Positions 17,550 to 27,147 of a stretch of DNA of 51,765 nt are shown one piece after another (positions within the stretch are counted from its first letter, which is position 1; each line of letters begins with the position of its first letter). The translations under genes were made by a program, and so were the position numbers. Below the pieces are notes generated by a model. It was not told the origin of the DNA, did not search any database, and saw only the letters and a program-made list of their open reading frames with translations. Location: the NCBI RefSeq assembly GCF_009711085.1, contig NZ_WMKA01000026.1, positions 1 through 51,765 on the forward strand, in the 5' to 3' direction. This DNA is from Cellulosimicrobium composti. Lineage in GTDB: Bacteria > Actinomycetota > Actinomycetes > Actinomycetales > Cellulomonadaceae.

Positions 17550-18473
17550 TCAGTGCCGGAGAGCCGCCGGGAGGGCCGTGCGCTCGTCCCGGCGGACGGC
17601 GCCCGCCTGCGCCGGGGTGAGGAAGAGCGCCTGCGAGAGGTCGGTGCCGCGCGCGTCCGCGCCGCGCAGGTCCGCGCCCAGCAGGTCGACGACGTCGAGC
17701 CGGGACCCGCGCAGGTCGGCGCCGAGGAGCAGCGCGCCGCGCAGGTCGGCGCCCGTCAGGTCGAGCGCGCGCAGGTCGGCCCCCACGAGGTCCGCGCCGG
17801 GCCGCAGCCGACGGCGGACGGCCGGCGACGGCTCGACGAGGGATCGGGGGCGGGGCGCGGACGCACGGCCGCCCGCGGTGGCCGACGCCCGGGACCCCCG
17901 CCGGGAGCGCGCCGCGTCGCGGACCAGCGCGCCGGCGCGGTCGATCAGCGGGCCGACCTCGCGGCGCACGGCACCGACGTCGAGCGCGAGCAGGTCCGCC
18001 GGGGCGAGGGCCGCGAGGGCCGCGGTCCGGTCGAGGGCCCGCCGGGCGTCGTCGTGCATGGGCGCGGCCGCGTCGAGGGCGAGCACCTCGGTGAGGTACC
18101 ACAGGAGCTCGTGGAGCTGCGTGACGACGGGCAGCGCGGCGAACGCGTCGCGCGCGGCGGCGGGGTCGTCACGCCAGGTGGCGCCGTCGTGGGCCGCGCG
18201 CACGGCGGCGGTGACGCGTTGCCCGGCCCCGAGGCAGTCGTAGGCGACGCAGCCGGGGAACCCGGACTCGCGCAGCCGCGAGTGGATGCCGCAGCCGAAG
18301 TCGCCGCGCAGGTTCGGGCAGGGCGTACCGGCGGGCTTGTCGATCGCGAAGTCGGCCGACCGCACGAGGTGCAGGCCCACGCAGCACAGCGCGGTGCAGC
18401 GCGCGCAGTCGCTGTGCAGGTCGAGCTGCTCGACCAGGAGGGTGCGGGCGCCGGGCGCGGGAGGAACGGGCAC
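17550..18473 (-). CDS. Cys-rich N-terminal domain fused to pentapeptide repeats
   Basis: 307 aa. The N-terminal 85 residues contain eight Cys: C23, C26, C30, C31, C52, C61, C75 and C80, a CxxCxxxCC...C...C pattern reminiscent of YkgJ-type metal-binding domains. A helical middle (about 90-200) follows, with an Arg/Ser/Ala-rich linker to about 215. Residues 222-280 are pentapeptide repeats of the A(D/N)LRG type (GADLVGADLRALDLTGADLRG and onward), forming a short right-handed beta helix. The metal-binding role is inference from Cys spacing. The order of domains is recognisable in actinobacterial pentapeptide proteins, function unknown. Divergent or co-directional partners are not obvious; it follows acsA on the same strand behind a hairpin. 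Confidence 0.8.
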   Translation of the reverse strand: MPVPPAPGARTLLVEQLDLHSDCARCTALCCVGLHLVRSADFAIDKPAGTPCPNLRGDFGCGIHSRLRESGFPGCVAYDCLGAGQRVTAAVRAAHDGATWRDDPAAARDAFAALPVVTQLHELLWYLTEVLALDAAAPMHDDARRALDRTAALAALAPADLLALDVGAVRREVGPLIDRAGALVRDAARSRRGSRASATAGGRASAPRPRSLVEPSPAVRRRLRPGADLVGADLRALDLTGADLRGALLLGADLRGSRLDVVDLLGADLRGADARGTDLSQALFLTPAQAGAVRRDERTALPAALRH

Positions 18474-18537
18474 CCCCCGACGCTACGTCCTCCGCGCGCG
18501 CCCGGGCACCAGGACCGCGTCCGACGAGGACGGGGCT

Positions 18538-18567
18538 GGCGACCGGCTCCCGCAGGAACCGGTCGCC
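18538..18567 (-). terminator. Hairpin terminator downstream of acs
   Basis: Perfect 9-bp stem, 18538-18546 with 18559-18567, 12-base loop, 25 bases beyond the acs stop on the minus strand. It separates acs from the pentapeptide gene. Confidence 0.65.
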
Positions 18568-18592
18568 GACCCCGTGGTCGACGCGCGGCCGG

Positions 18593-20611
18593 TCAGTCCT
18601 CCGAGGAGGACGGCTTCTGCAGCCCGGCCGAGATGAGCTCCATCACGGACGAGTCCGCGAGCGTCGTCGCGTCGCCGACGGTGCGGTTCTCCGCGACGTC
18701 GCGCAGCAGGCGGCGCATGATCTTGCCGGACCGCGTCTTCGGCAGCTCGGGCACCACGAGGATCCGCTTCGGCTTGGCGATCGGGCCGATCTCCTTGGCG
18801 ACGTGGTTGCGCAGCTCGGTCTGCACGGCCGCGGCGCCGTCGGCGTCCGCCGCCCGGTCCGCGTGCTCGCCGCGCAGGATGACGAACGCGACGACGGCCT
18901 GGCCCGTGAGGTCGTCGCTCGCGCCGACGACCGCGGCCTCGGCGACGATCTCGTGCGAGACGAGCGCCGACTCGATCTCCGTCGTGGACAGGCGGTGGCC
19001 GGAGACGTTCATGACGTCGTCGACGCGGCCGAGCAGCCAGATGTCGCCGTCCTCGTCCTTCTTGGCGCCGTCGCCCGCGAAGTAGATGCCGGGGAACCGG
19101 GACCAGTACGTGTCCGTGAAGCGCTGGAGGTCGCCCCAGATGCCGCGCAGCATCGACGGCCACGGCTCGGACAGCACGAGGTACCCGCCGCCGCCGTTCG
19201 GCACGGCGTGCGCCTCGTCGTCGACGACGTCCGCGACGATGCCCGGCAGCGGCACCTGGGCCGAGCCCGGCTTCGCGGCCGTGACCCCGGGCAGCGGGGA
19301 GATCATGATCGCGCCCGTCTCCGTCTGCCACCACGTGTCGACGATCGGCGTGCGGTCCCCGCCGATGACGCGGCGGTACCACATCCACGCCTCGGGGTTG
19401 ATCGGCTCGCCCACCGAGCCGAGCACGCGCAGCGACGACAGGTCGAACTTCGCGGGGATCTCCTCGCCCCACTTCATGCACGCGCGGATCGCCGTCGGCG
19501 CGGTGTAGAGGATCGAGACCTTGTACTTCTCGACGATCTCCCACCAGCGGCCCTGGTGCGGCGAGTCGGGCGTGCCCTCGTAGATCACCTGCGTCGCGCC
19601 GTTGAGCAGCGGGCCGTAGACGACGTACGAGTGGCCGGTGACCCAGCCGATGTCGGCCGTGCACCAGTAGACGTCGGTCTCGGCCTTGAGGTCGAAGACG
19701 TTGCGGTGCGTGTACGCGGCCTGCGTGAGGTACCCGCCGGTGGTGTGGAGGATGCCCTTGGGCTTCCCCGTGGTGCCGGACGTGTAGAGGATGAACAGCG
19801 GGTGCTCGGCCTCGACCCACACGGGCGTGTGCGTCGTGTCGGCGGACTCGAGCGCGTCGTGCCACCACACGTCGCGGCTCTCGGTCCACGCGGTGTCCTG
19901 GCCGGTGCGGCGCACGACGAGCACGTGCTCGACCGTCGTCGGCTCGGCGCCCTCCTTCGGGGCGAGCGCCTCGTCGACGGCGGGCTTGAGGGCGGACGGC
20001 GCGCCGCGGCGGTAGCCGCCGTCGGCGGTGATGACGACCTTCGCCTCGGCGTCGGCGATGCGGCTGCGCAGCGCGTCGGCGGAGAAGCCGCCGAACACGA
20101 CCGAGTGCGGGGCGCCGATGCGCGCGCACGCGAGCATCGCGACGACGGCCTCGACGATCATCGGCAGGTAGATGACGACGCGGTCGCCCGTCTCGACGCC
20201 GAGCGCCGCGAGCGCGTTCGCGGCGCGCGCGACGTCGCGCTGGAGCTCCGCGTAGGTCACGGTGCGCGTGTCGCCCGGCTCGCCCTCGAAGTGGATCGCG
20301 ACGCGGTCGCCGAGGCCGGCCGCGACGTGGCGGTCGACCGCGTTGTACGCGGCGTTGAGCGTGCCGTCGGCGAACCAGCGCGCGACGGGCGCCTGCGACC
20401 AGTCGAGCGTCTCGGTGAAGGGCGTCCGCCACGTGACGAGGTCGTTCGCCTGCCGCGCCCAGAACGCGAGCCGGTCGGCGCGCGCCTCCTCGTACAGCTC
20501 GGGCTTCGCGTTCGCCTGCGCGGCGAACTCCGGGCTCGGGGGGAAGCTCCGGGTCTCGTGGAGGAGGTTCTCCAGCCCGGTCTGAGCGGTGGTGGACTCG
20601 TTCTCTGGCAC
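18593..20611 (-). CDS. acs: Acetyl-coenzyme A synthetase
   Basis: 672 aa, standard for Acs. It activates acetate with ATP to acetyl-AMP and then acetyl-CoA. The N-terminal ACAS_N segment is followed by the AMP-binding domain, with the P-loop [67 protein letters not shown], and the C-terminal [13 protein letters not shown] containing the Lys that is acetylated by Pat-type enzymes and restored by CobB. The GTG at 20611 has GGAGG five bases upstream. A -10-like TACACT lies about 125 bases upstream. Supplies acetyl-CoA for growth on acetate. No neighbouring acetylase or deacetylase is seen. Confidence 0.97.
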   Translation of the reverse strand: MPENESTTAQTGLENLLHETRSFPPSPEFAAQANAKPELYEEARADRLAFWARQANDLVTWRTPFTETLDWSQAPVARWFADGTLNAAYNAVDRHVAAGLGDRVAIHFEGEPGDTRTVTYAELQRDVARAANALAALGVETGDRVVIYLPMIVEAVVAMLACARIGAPHSVVFGGFSADALRSRIADAEAKVVITADGGYRRGAPSALKPAVDEALAPKEGAEPTTVEHVLVVRRTGQDTAWTESRDVWWHDALESADTTHTPVWVEAEHPLFILYTSGTTGKPKGILHTTGGYLTQAAYTHRNVFDLKAETDVYWCTADIGWVTGHSYVVYGPLLNGATQVIYEGTPDSPHQGRWWEIVEKYKVSILYTAPTAIRACMKWGEEIPAKFDLSSLRVLGSVGEPINPEAWMWYRRVIGGDRTPIVDTWWQTETGAIMISPLPGVTAAKPGSAQVPLPGIVADVVDDEAHAVPNGGGGYLVLSEPWPSMLRGIWGDLQRFTDTYWSRFPGIYFAGDGAKKDEDGDIWLLGRVDDVMNVSGHRLSTTEIESALVSHEIVAEAAVVGASDDLTGQAVVAFVILRGEHADRAADADGAAAVQTELRNHVAKEIGPIAKPKRILVVPELPKTRSGKIMRRLLRDVAENRTVGDATTLADSSVMELISAGLQKPSSSED

Positions 20612-20735
20612 GCTGACCTCCGGTGCGCATCGACTCTGGTGCGGTCCCGCCGGCCGCGGGCCACCCGGGGGCGACGTGACGGTTCGACGGTACGACGGGG
20701 TGGGCGGCCTCACGACCGGGGCCCCCGACCTGGCG

Positions 20736-20741
20736 AGTGTA
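20736..20741 (-). promoter_or_regulatory. Probable -10 element of the acs promoter
   Basis: Minus-strand TACACT. A TGACG-containing -35-like stretch lies about 18-19 bases upstream, so the -35 is weak. Transcription would start near 20729, giving a leader of about 118 bases. Confidence 0.4.
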
Positions 20742-20852
20742 GACCCGTCCCGGTGAGGGTCGTCACACGCGTCCGGAGTTCGGAGGGACCGCTCGCAAAA
20801 CGGGCGGCCGGGGCGACCACGAGCGACGCCGGGGGGCCCGCGGGGGCGGCCG

Positions 20853-21677
20853 TCAGGCGCGGGCGCGCCGCTGCCGGACCGCCTCGTACAGCACGACGGT
20901 CGTCGCGCTCGCGGCGTTGAGCGAGCTCGCCGAACCGAGCATCGGGATGCTCACCATGACGTCGCACGCCTCGCGCCAGCCTGCGCTGAGCCCGGTCGTC
21001 TCGTTGCCCGTGAGGACGAGCGTCGGCCCGGTGAGGTCGTGCTCGGCGAGCTCGACGTCGCCGTGCTCGTCCGTCCCGAGCAGGGTCAACGGGACCCCGG
21101 CGGAGCGCTGCGCGTCGACCCACGCGAGCACGTCGCGCCCGGCGGGGACGCGCACCGTCGGCACGGAGAAGATCGAGCCCGTGCTCGCGCGCACGGCCCG
21201 CGGGTCGTACGGGTCCGCGGCGTGGCCGGCGACGACGAGGCCCGCCCCGCCGAACGCGTCGAGCGAGCGCGCGACCGTCCCCACGTTGCCGGGGCTGGTC
21301 GGACGGTCGAGCACGACGCCGAGGAAGTCCGCGCCCACGGTGCCGCCGCCGATCCGGCGCAGGTCGTCGGGCGGCGTCGCGACGACGGCGAGCAGCTCGG
21401 GCGCCTCGTCCTCCTTGCCGCCGAGCTCGCGCATGAGGTCGGTGGACACGGCGTACCGCTTCGCCCGGACCCGGTCGAGCATGGTGTGCGCCCACGACGA
21501 CAGCGACCGGTCGGCGTCGACGAGCCAGGTCCGCACCGTCCAGCCCGACTCGACGGCGAGCGTGATCGGCCGGACGCCCTGGACGACCATCTCGCCCGCG
21601 CGGTGGCGCTTGGTGCGGTTGGTCAGCAGCGCCTCCCACTGCTGGAACGCCGCGTTGCGGGTGGTCACGCGCTGCAC
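20853..21677 (-). CDS. SpoU/TrmH family RNA 2'-O-methyltransferase
   Basis: 274 aa. A deep trefoil knot SPOUT enzyme using S-adenosylmethionine. The three family motifs are clear: motif 1 in [17 protein letters not shown] (Asn and Arg conserved), motif 2 in [12 protein letters not shown], motif 3 in [24 protein letters not shown]. The N-terminal 100 residues form a substrate-binding region beginning [21 protein letters not shown]. The GTG at 21677 has GGAGG eight bases upstream, inside the last codons of the malic enzyme gene, whose stop lies 3 bases before. The two genes are therefore co-transcribed and probably coupled. Target (rRNA or tRNA) is not determinable here. Confidence 0.9.
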   Translation of the reverse strand: MQRVTTRNAAFQQWEALLTNRTKRHRAGEMVVQGVRPITLAVESGWTVRTWLVDADRSLSSWAHTMLDRVRAKRYAVSTDLMRELGGKEDEAPELLAVVATPPDDLRRIGGGTVGADFLGVVLDRPTSPGNVGTVARSLDAFGGAGLVVAGHAADPYDPRAVRASTGSIFSVPTVRVPAGRDVLAWVDAQRSAGVPLTLLGTDEHGDVELAEHDLTGPTLVLTGNETTGLSAGWREACDVMVSIPMLGSASSLNAASATTVVLYEAVRQRRARA

Positions 21678-21679
21678 GC

Positions 21680-23137
21680 TCAGGCCTCCGGGGTCGTGGT
21701 GGGCGCGACGCGCGGCAGGCTGCCGGTCGGCGGGGCGGGCTCGGCCGCGCCCGCCTCCCGCGCGGCCGCCTCGACGGCGGCGGCGACGAGCGTCGTCACC
21801 TCCGGGTTGAACACGCTCGGGATGATGTACGTCGGGTTGAGCTGGTCCTCGTGGATCGCGGACGCGAGCGCCCGTGCCGCCGCGAGGAGCATGCCGTCGG
21901 TGATCCGGTGCGAGCGCGCGTCGAGCAGGCCGCGGAACACGCCGGGGAACGCGAGCACGTTGTTGATCTGGTTCGCGAAGTCCGACCGCCCGGTGCCGAC
22001 GATCGCCGCGTGCTCGGCGGCCTCGACCGGGTCCACCTCGGGCCGCGGGTTCGCCATCGCGAACACGATCGCGCCGGGCGCCATGCGCGCGACGTCGTCG
22101 CCGGTGAGGACGTCGGGCGCGGAGACGCCGATGAACACGTCCGCGTCGACGACGGCCTCGCGCAGCGTGCCCGTCACGCGGCGCGGGTTGGTGTTGACCG
22201 CGGTCCACGCGAGCGACGGCGACAGGCCCGGGCGGCCGGGGTGCACGACGCCCTCGACGTCCGCGACGACGACGTCGTGCGCGCCGGCGGCGAGGAGCAG
22301 CTTGAGCACCGCGGTCCCGGCGGCGCCCGCGCCCGAGAGGACGATCCGCACGTCGGGCAGCTCCTTGCCCACGACCTTGAGCGCGTTGGTCAGCGCGGCG
22401 AGCGCGACGATCGCGGTGCCGTGCTGGTCGTCGTGGAACACGGGGATGTCGAGCTCGGCCCGCAGCCGCGCCTCGATCTCGAAGCAGCGCGGCGCGGAGA
22501 TGTCCTCGAGGTTGATGCCCGCGAACACGGGCGCGATCGCCTTGACCGTGCGCACGATCTCGTCGACGTCGGTCGTGTCGAGCGCGATGGGGAACGCGTC
22601 GATGTCCGCGAACCGCTTGAACAGCGCGGCCTTGCCCTCCATGACGGGCAGCGACGCGAGCGGGCCGATGTCGCCGAGGCCGAGCACGGCCGACCCGTCG
22701 GTGACCACCGCGATGGTGTTGCGCTTGATCGTGAGCCGCCGCGCGTCGTCGGGCGTGGCCGCGATCGCCTCGCACACGCGCGCGACGCCCGGGGTGTAGA
22801 TCATCGACAGGTCGTCGCGGTTGCGGATCGGCACCTTGGACTCGATCTTCAGCTTGCCGCCCAGGTGCAGCAGGAACGTGCGGTCCGAGACGCGGTCCAC
22901 GACGACGCCCGGCAGCGCGCGCAGCGCCTCGACGATCTGCCCGGCGTGCTCCTCGCCGCGCGTCGCGACCGTGACGTCGACCGTGATCCGCTCGTGGCCC
23001 GACGCCGTGACGTCGAGCGCGGAGACGATGCCGCCCGTGTGCTCGATCGCCGTCGTCAGCTCGCTGACGGCGGTCGGCCGGGCCTCGACCTGCAGTCGGA
23101 CGGTGATGGACGAGGACACGCTCGGCGCTGAGGTCAT
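21680..23137 (-). CDS. NAD(P)-dependent malic enzyme with N-terminal ACT domain
   Basis: 485 aa. Converts malate to pyruvate and CO2. An N-terminal ACT-like regulatory domain (about 8-85, [23 protein letters not shown] and the following ISALDV-type strand) precedes the malic enzyme core. Core motifs are [58 protein letters not shown] (containing the catalytic Lys), [26 protein letters not shown], and the dinucleotide fold [20 protein letters not shown]. The ATG at 23137 has no Shine-Dalgarno sequence but a GATACT hexamer 7 bases upstream, suggesting a leaderless mRNA. The ACT domain implies allosteric control by a small molecule, unknown here. Confidence 0.94.
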   Translation of the reverse strand: MTSAPSVSSSITVRLQVEARPTAVSELTTAIEHTGGIVSALDVTASGHERITVDVTVATRGEEHAGQIVEALRALPGVVVDRVSDRTFLLHLGGKLKIESKVPIRNRDDLSMIYTPGVARVCEAIAATPDDARRLTIKRNTIAVVTDGSAVLGLGDIGPLASLPVMEGKAALFKRFADIDAFPIALDTTDVDEIVRTVKAIAPVFAGINLEDISAPRCFEIEARLRAELDIPVFHDDQHGTAIVALAALTNALKVVGKELPDVRIVLSGAGAAGTAVLKLLLAAGAHDVVVADVEGVVHPGRPGLSPSLAWTAVNTNPRRVTGTLREAVVDADVFIGVSAPDVLTGDDVARMAPGAIVFAMANPRPEVDPVEAAEHAAIVGTGRSDFANQINNVLAFPGVFRGLLDARSHRITDGMLLAAARALASAIHEDQLNPTYIIPSVFNPEVTTLVAAAVEAAAREAGAAEPAPPTGSLPRVAPTTTPEA

Positions 23138-23144
23138 GGGGACC

Positions 23145-23150
23145 AGTATC
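23145..23150 (-). promoter_or_regulatory. -10 element placed for a leaderless malic enzyme mRNA
   Basis: Minus-strand GATACT ends 7 bases before the ATG, so transcription should start at or next to the A of the start codon. No ribosome-binding site is present between them, as expected for a leaderless transcript, which is common in actinobacteria. Confidence 0.5.
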
Positions 23151-23520
23151 GCGCGCCGGGCACGACGACGGCGCCCCGCGAGGAGCGCCGTGCCGCCAGC
23201 ATCGCGGCGGTTATCAGGCGTGCAACGTGTCCGCTGCAACGGTGCGGGGTGGCCGCCGTGGCCGGGTCCCCGCCCGGTCAGCGAGTCCCTACGGGGACCA
23301 CCGGCGCGTGGGTACCGCCGCGATGCTGTTGTCCTTCCATGACAGCCCCGGTGCGTGCCGCGCGCAACCTCTCGCGGGGTACTTCCACAGCGTGTTCTAG
23401 CGCGTTCGAACAGTCCCGTGCAGTTGGTCCGGGAGGTCCGGATCGGGCACCCCGGCACGGGGACGACGACGTCCCGCGGGTCGGTCGGGCGGGCGTCTCC
23501 GGCGCGCCGGCGCGGGCTCC
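23151..23520. other. Gene-free interval between malic enzyme and HAD genes
   Basis: About 370 bases with no convincing frame on either strand. I see a short palindrome GTTCGAAC near 23404, TGTTC-N10-GAACA at 23392-23411, and a weak 5-bp hairpin near 23450-23462. None is strong enough to name as an operator, terminator or RNA. Confidence 0.4.
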
Positions 23521-24339
23521 TCAGGCGCGTCGGCGACGGCGCAGCGCGCGCCACACGAGCCACCCCGCGACCGCGAGACCGACGACGCCCGCGGCGGCCA
23601 GCACCGGCGTCCGGGCCGCGAGGTGCGAGCGCAGCGCGACGGGGCGCGAGAACGTCAGGGCGCCCCACCCGTGCTCGGCGGCGAGCCGGCGCAGCGCCCG
23701 GTCGGGGTTGACGACGAACGCGTGCCCGACGACGCCGAGCATCGGGGCGTCGGTCACGGAGTCGGAGTAGGCGTAGCTCGCCTCGAGGTCGTACCCCTCG
23801 CGCTCGGCGAGCTCGCGGATCGCGACGGCCTTGTTCTCGCCGTACGCGTAGAAGTCGATCGCGCCCGTGTACCGGCCGTCCTCGACGGCCATGCGCGACG
23901 AGATGGCGTGGTCGGCGCCGAGCACGGCGGCGATGGGCTCGACGACCTCGCTGCCCGAGGCGGACACGATGACGACGTCGTGCCCGTGCTCGTGGTGGGA
24001 CTCGATGAGCTCGACCGCCTCCGCGTACACGACGGGGTCGATGTGCTCGTGCAGGGTCTCCTCGACGATGCGGGAGACGGTGGCGACGTCCCAGCCCGTC
24101 ACGAGGTTCGACAGGTGCGCGCGCATGCGCTCGGTCTGGTCCGCGTCGGCCCCGCCCACCATGAACAGGAAGTGCGCGTAGGCGCTGCGCAGCACGTCAC
24201 CGCGGTTGATGAGCCCACCCGCGAAGAACGGCCGGGAGAACGCCGCGGCCGACGACGTCGCGATGATCGTCTTGTCGAGGTCGAAGAACGCGGCGACCCG
24301 TCCGGCGGGCTGGTCCGTCGAGTCCGGGAGGGGGGTCAC
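23521..24339 (-). CDS. HAD-IB family (SerB-like) phosphatase, membrane-anchored
   Basis: 272 aa. The HAD nucleophile motif DLDKT is at residues 20-24 (FFDLDKTIIATSS). Motif II lies in VIVSASGSEVVEPIA, and motif III/IV in YGENKAVAIRELAEREG and AYSDSVTDAPML. This is the HAD-IB set that includes phosphoserine phosphatase-like enzymes. The C-terminus has one membrane helix followed by RRRRRA (about 245-272), so the catalytic domain is probably tethered to the inner face. The GTG start at 24339 has no strong RBS. It diverges from the Tad pilus operon, the same neighbourhood as Rv3660c/Rv3661 in M. tuberculosis. Confidence 0.9.
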   Translation of the reverse strand: MTPLPDSTDQPAGRVAAFFDLDKTIIATSSAAAFSRPFFAGGLINRGDVLRSAYAHFLFMVGGADADQTERMRAHLSNLVTGWDVATVSRIVEETLHEHIDPVVYAEAVELIESHHEHGHDVVIVSASGSEVVEPIAAVLGADHAISSRMAVEDGRYTGAIDFYAYGENKAVAIRELAEREGYDLEASYAYSDSVTDAPMLGVVGHAFVVNPDRALRRLAAEHGWGALTFSRPVALRSHLAARTPVLAAAGVVGLAVAGWLVWRALRRRRRA

Positions 24340-24434
24340 GATCGCGAGCCTAGCCGCGGAACCGGGGCGTCCACAGGAGCGCTCGCCGACGGCGCGCTCC
24401 CCAGCCTCCGCGGGTGTCGTTCCGGTTCGTGGTT

Positions 24435-24483
24435 CGGGCGCGGCAGGGTGGCGGTCGTCGGGGACGGGCGCGGCAGGGTGGCG
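24435..24483. repeat. 19-bp direct repeat upstream of the Tad operon
   Basis: Identical 19-base copies at 24435-24453 and 24465-24483, exactly 30 bp apart, lie within the 212-base divergent gap between the HAD phosphatase gene and the first Tad gene, 69 bases before its start. Helically phased direct repeats can be activator sites, but no activator is known here. Confidence 0.6.
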
Positions 24484-24551
24484 CGGTCGGCCGGGAGCGG
24501 GCGTGGCCGCCGTCGGCGGGCGTGCGTGCGGGGACGAAGGGGGCGGACACG

Positions 24552-25268
24552 ATGGGCGGAGCGGTCGTGGCGGTGGTGGGTGCGCGCGGCGGCGCCGGGG
24601 CGAGCGTGGTCGCGGCGTCCCTCGCGCGGGCGGCCGCCCGGCGGCGCGCGCCCTTGTGCCTCGTGGACCTCGCGCTCGTGGGCGGCGGGCTCGACGTGCT
24701 CCTGGGCGTCGAGCAGGACCCGGGCGTGCGGTGGCCCGACCTCGCCGACGCGCGCGGCCGGCTCGACGGCGAGGACCTGCTCGCGCGGCTGCCGCGGTGG
24801 GGCCCGGTACCGGTCGTGAGCACCGAGCGCGGCGGCGGCCCCGAGCCCGCGGCGCTCGCGGACGTCGTCGCGGCGCTCGCGGAGGTCACGGCCGCGCGGT
24901 CGGGCCTGCTCGTGCTCGACGTCGACCGGGCGGCCCTCGGGACGGGCGCGGCGGGCGCCGCGCTCCTCGACGCGTGCGACGAGGTGCTCGTCGTGACCCC
25001 GCTCGACGTGACCGGGGTCGCAGGTGCCGCCGCGGTCCGCGACCACGTCGCCGGTCCGGCGGCGCTCGTGCTGCGCCGGCCCGCGCCGGGTCGGCTCGCG
25101 CCCGCCGAGGTCGCCGAGGCGGTGGGCCTCGACGTGGCCGCGACCGTGGGGTGGGACCGCACGCTCGCCGGCGCGGTCGAGCGCGGGCAGGGCCCGTGCG
25201 TGGGGCGCGGCGCCGTCGTGCGCGCGGGCCGGGAGCTCGCGGCCCGCTACGCGGGGCGGGGACGGTGA
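24552..25268 (+). CDS. CpaE/Ssd-like MinD-family protein of the Tad pilus locus
   Basis: 238 aa. The N-terminus is a MinD/ParA-like fold: AVVAVVGARGGAGASVVAASLARAAARR is a deviant Walker A region in which the signature Lys of KGGxGKT/S is missing (GARGGAGAS), so ATP hydrolysis is doubtful. CLVDLALVGGGLDVLLGVEQDPGVRWPDL and [12 protein letters not shown] are the other conserved parts. Related proteins are CpaE/TadZ, which position Tad pilus machinery, and Rv3660c Ssd, linked to septum-site regulation. The ATG at 24552 follows AAGGGGG. Its TGA overlaps the tadA GTG (GTGA). Confidence 0.85.
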   Translation: MGGAVVAVVGARGGAGASVVAASLARAAARRRAPLCLVDLALVGGGLDVLLGVEQDPGVRWPDLADARGRLDGEDLLARLPRWGPVPVVSTERGGGPEPAALADVVAALAEVTAARSGLLVLDVDRAALGTGAAGAALLDACDEVLVVTPLDVTGVAGAAAVRDHVAGPAALVLRRPAPGRLAPAEVAEAVGLDVAATVGWDRTLAGAVERGQGPCVGRGAVVRAGRELAARYAGRGR

Positions 25269-26506
25269 GCCCGCGCGCGACGTCGCCCGGCCCGCCCGGG
25301 CGGGGACGCGAACCGCTGCTCGACGGCGTCCGCGACCGTCTCGTGCGGGCGGCCGCCGGTCCTGGCCCGGGACCGGGCGCCACCGCGGGGGAGACGCCCG
25401 ACGACACGGCGGTCGCCGACGCCCTGCGCGCGTCCGGTCGCGTGCTCGGCTCGACGGCCCTGCGCGAGCTCACCCGCACGGCGCACGCCGAGATCTTCGG
25501 CGCCGGGCCGCTCCAGCGGTTCCTCGACGAGCCGGGCGTGACCGACGTGCTCGTCAACGGGCCGGACGACGTGTGGGTCGACCGCGGCGCCGGGCTCGAA
25601 CGGGCCGACGTCCCGCTCGGCGGGCCCGACGCCGTGCGCGCCCTCGCGGTCCGCCTCGCCGCAGCCGGGGGCCAGCGCCTCGACGACGCCGCACCCGTGG
25701 TGGACGCGCGCCTGCCCGACGGCACGCGGCTCCACGCCGTCGTGGCGCCCGTGTGCGCGGCGGGCGCCGTCATCTCGTTGCGCGTGCTGCGCACCCGCAC
25801 GTTCGGGATCGCGGACCTCGTCGCGGGCGGCACCGTCCCGCCCGCGTGGGAACGGCTCCTGCGCGGCCTCGTCGCGCGCCGCGCGAGCGTGCTCGTCTCG
25901 GGCGGCACCGGCACCGGCAAGACGACGCTGCTCGCCGCGCTGCTCGCGCTCGTCCCGCCCGACGAGCGCATCGTGTGCGTGGAGGAGGCGCGTGAGCTCG
26001 ACCCGGACCACCCCCACGTCGTGCCCCTCACCGCCCGCAGGCCCAACGTCGAGGGCGCGGGCGGGGTCGACCTCGCCGACCTCGTGCGCGCCGCGCTGCG
26101 CATGCGGCCCGACCGGATCGTCCTCGGCGAGTGTCGCGGCGCCGAGGTCCGGGAGGTGCTCATGGCGCTCAACACGGGACACGAGGGAGGGCTCGCGACG
26201 ATCCACGCGAACGACGTCGAGGTGGTGCCCGCGCGGCTCGAGGCGCTCGCCGCGCTCGCCGGGATGGACCGCGCCGCGGTCGCCGCACAGGCCGTCGGCG
26301 GTCTGGACGTGGTGCTGCACCTGCGCCGCGTCCGAGTCGAGGGCACGACGAGGCGGGTCCTCGCGCGGATCGGGGTCGTGCGCGGCGACGAGCGCGGCGG
26401 CCTGCACGTCGACGTCGCGGCGTCGTGGGACGGCGGCACCGCGCCCGAAGGGTCGGGTCCCGAGCCGGGGCCGGCGTGGGGCGAGCTCGTGGGCCGATGG
26501 TCGTGA
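25265..26506 (+). CDS. tadA: TadA/CpaF pilus assembly ATPase
   Basis: 413 aa hexameric secretion ATPase of the type II/IV secretion superfamily, driving Flp pilus assembly at the inner membrane. The N-terminal domain has GAGPLQRFLDEPGVTDVLVNGPDDVWVD. The Walker A GGTGTGKTT is near residues 213-221. The Asp box is in ERIVCVEEARELDPDHPHVVPL, Walker B in RPDRIVLGECRGAEVREVLMALNTGHEG, and the His box in GLATIHANDVEVVPARLEALA. The GTG at 25265 overlaps the previous stop, and tadB begins 10 bases before its own stop. The genes are tightly coupled. Confidence 0.95.
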   Translation: MSPRATSPGPPGRGREPLLDGVRDRLVRAAAGPGPGPGATAGETPDDTAVADALRASGRVLGSTALRELTRTAHAEIFGAGPLQRFLDEPGVTDVLVNGPDDVWVDRGAGLERADVPLGGPDAVRALAVRLAAAGGQRLDDAAPVVDARLPDGTRLHAVVAPVCAAGAVISLRVLRTRTFGIADLVAGGTVPPAWERLLRGLVARRASVLVSGGTGTGKTTLLAALLALVPPDERIVCVEEARELDPDHPHVVPLTARRPNVEGAGGVDLADLVRAALRMRPDRIVLGECRGAEVREVLMALNTGHEGGLATIHANDVEVVPARLEALAALAGMDRAAVAAQAVGGLDVVLHLRRVRVEGTTRRVLARIGVVRGDERGGLHVDVAASWDGGTAPEGSGPEPGPAWGELVGRWS

Positions 26507-27147
26507 CGGTCGTCGGTGTCCTCGTCGCCGTCGGGGTCTGGTGCGCGACGGCCCGCGGCGGGCGGTCGGCGCGCTCCGTCGTCGGCCCGGCTCCACCGCA
26601 CGCCCGTCGCCCGTTCCTGCGCCGGAGGGTGCGCGCCCGGGCGGTGCCCGAGCTCGTGCGCGTCGTCGTGACGCAGGTCGGGTCGCTCCTGCGGACCGGC
26701 GCGGCACCCGGGGTCGCGTGGCAGCGGGCCGTCGGGGTGCGGGTCGACGCCCAGGGCGTGCCGCGGGTCGCCGACCTGGCACCGCACGTCGGCGGCGTCG
26801 GGACCGCGCGGGCGCTCGTGGCCGCGTGCCGGCTCGCGGTCGAGGTCGGCGCCCCGCTCGCGCCGGTGCTCGACGAGGTGGCCGGTTCCGTGGCCGCGGA
26901 CGCCGAGGCGCGAGCGGAGCGCGAGGCGGCGCTCGCGGGGCCCCGTGCGACCGCGCGCGTGCTCCTGTGGCTCCCGGGCGTCGGGGTCCTGCTCGGCTAC
27001 GTGCTGGGTGCCGACCCGCTCGGGACCGCGACCGACGGCGGCCTCGGCACGGCGGGAGTCCTGCTCGGGCTCCTGCTGCTCCTCGCGGGCCGAACCTGGT
27101 CGGTGCGCCTCGTCGAGCGGGCGCGCGCCGCGGGGGACGACCGATGA
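26497..27147 (+). CDS. tadB: TadB-like pilus assembly membrane protein
   Basis: 216 aa. The central GspF/TadB-type region is recognisable: VPELVRVVVTQVGSLLRTGAAPGVAWQRA and TARALVAACRLAVEVGAPLAPVLDEVAGSVAADAEARAEREAALAGPRATARVLLWLPGVGVLLGY. There is an N-terminal membrane helix and two C-terminal ones. It is shorter than typical 300-residue TadB, as is usual for actinobacterial versions. It forms the inner-membrane platform with TadC. The ATG lies inside the end of tadA (10-base overlap), and its TGA overlaps the tadC ATG (ATGA). Confidence 0.88.
   Translation: MVVTVVGVLVAVGVWCATARGGRSARSVVGPAPPHARRPFLRRRVRARAVPELVRVVVTQVGSLLRTGAAPGVAWQRAVGVRVDAQGVPRVADLAPHVGGVGTARALVAACRLAVEVGAPLAPVLDEVAGSVAADAEARAEREAALAGPRATARVLLWLPGVGVLLGYVLGADPLGTATDGGLGTAGVLLGLLLLLAGRTWSVRLVERARAAGDDR

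Noticed and set aside
23392-23411. TGTTC-N10-GAACA and GTTCGAAC as a LexA/SOS box.
   Set aside because: The actinobacterial SOS box requires TCGAAC-N4-GTTCGA; this is the wrong spacing and only five-base arms.
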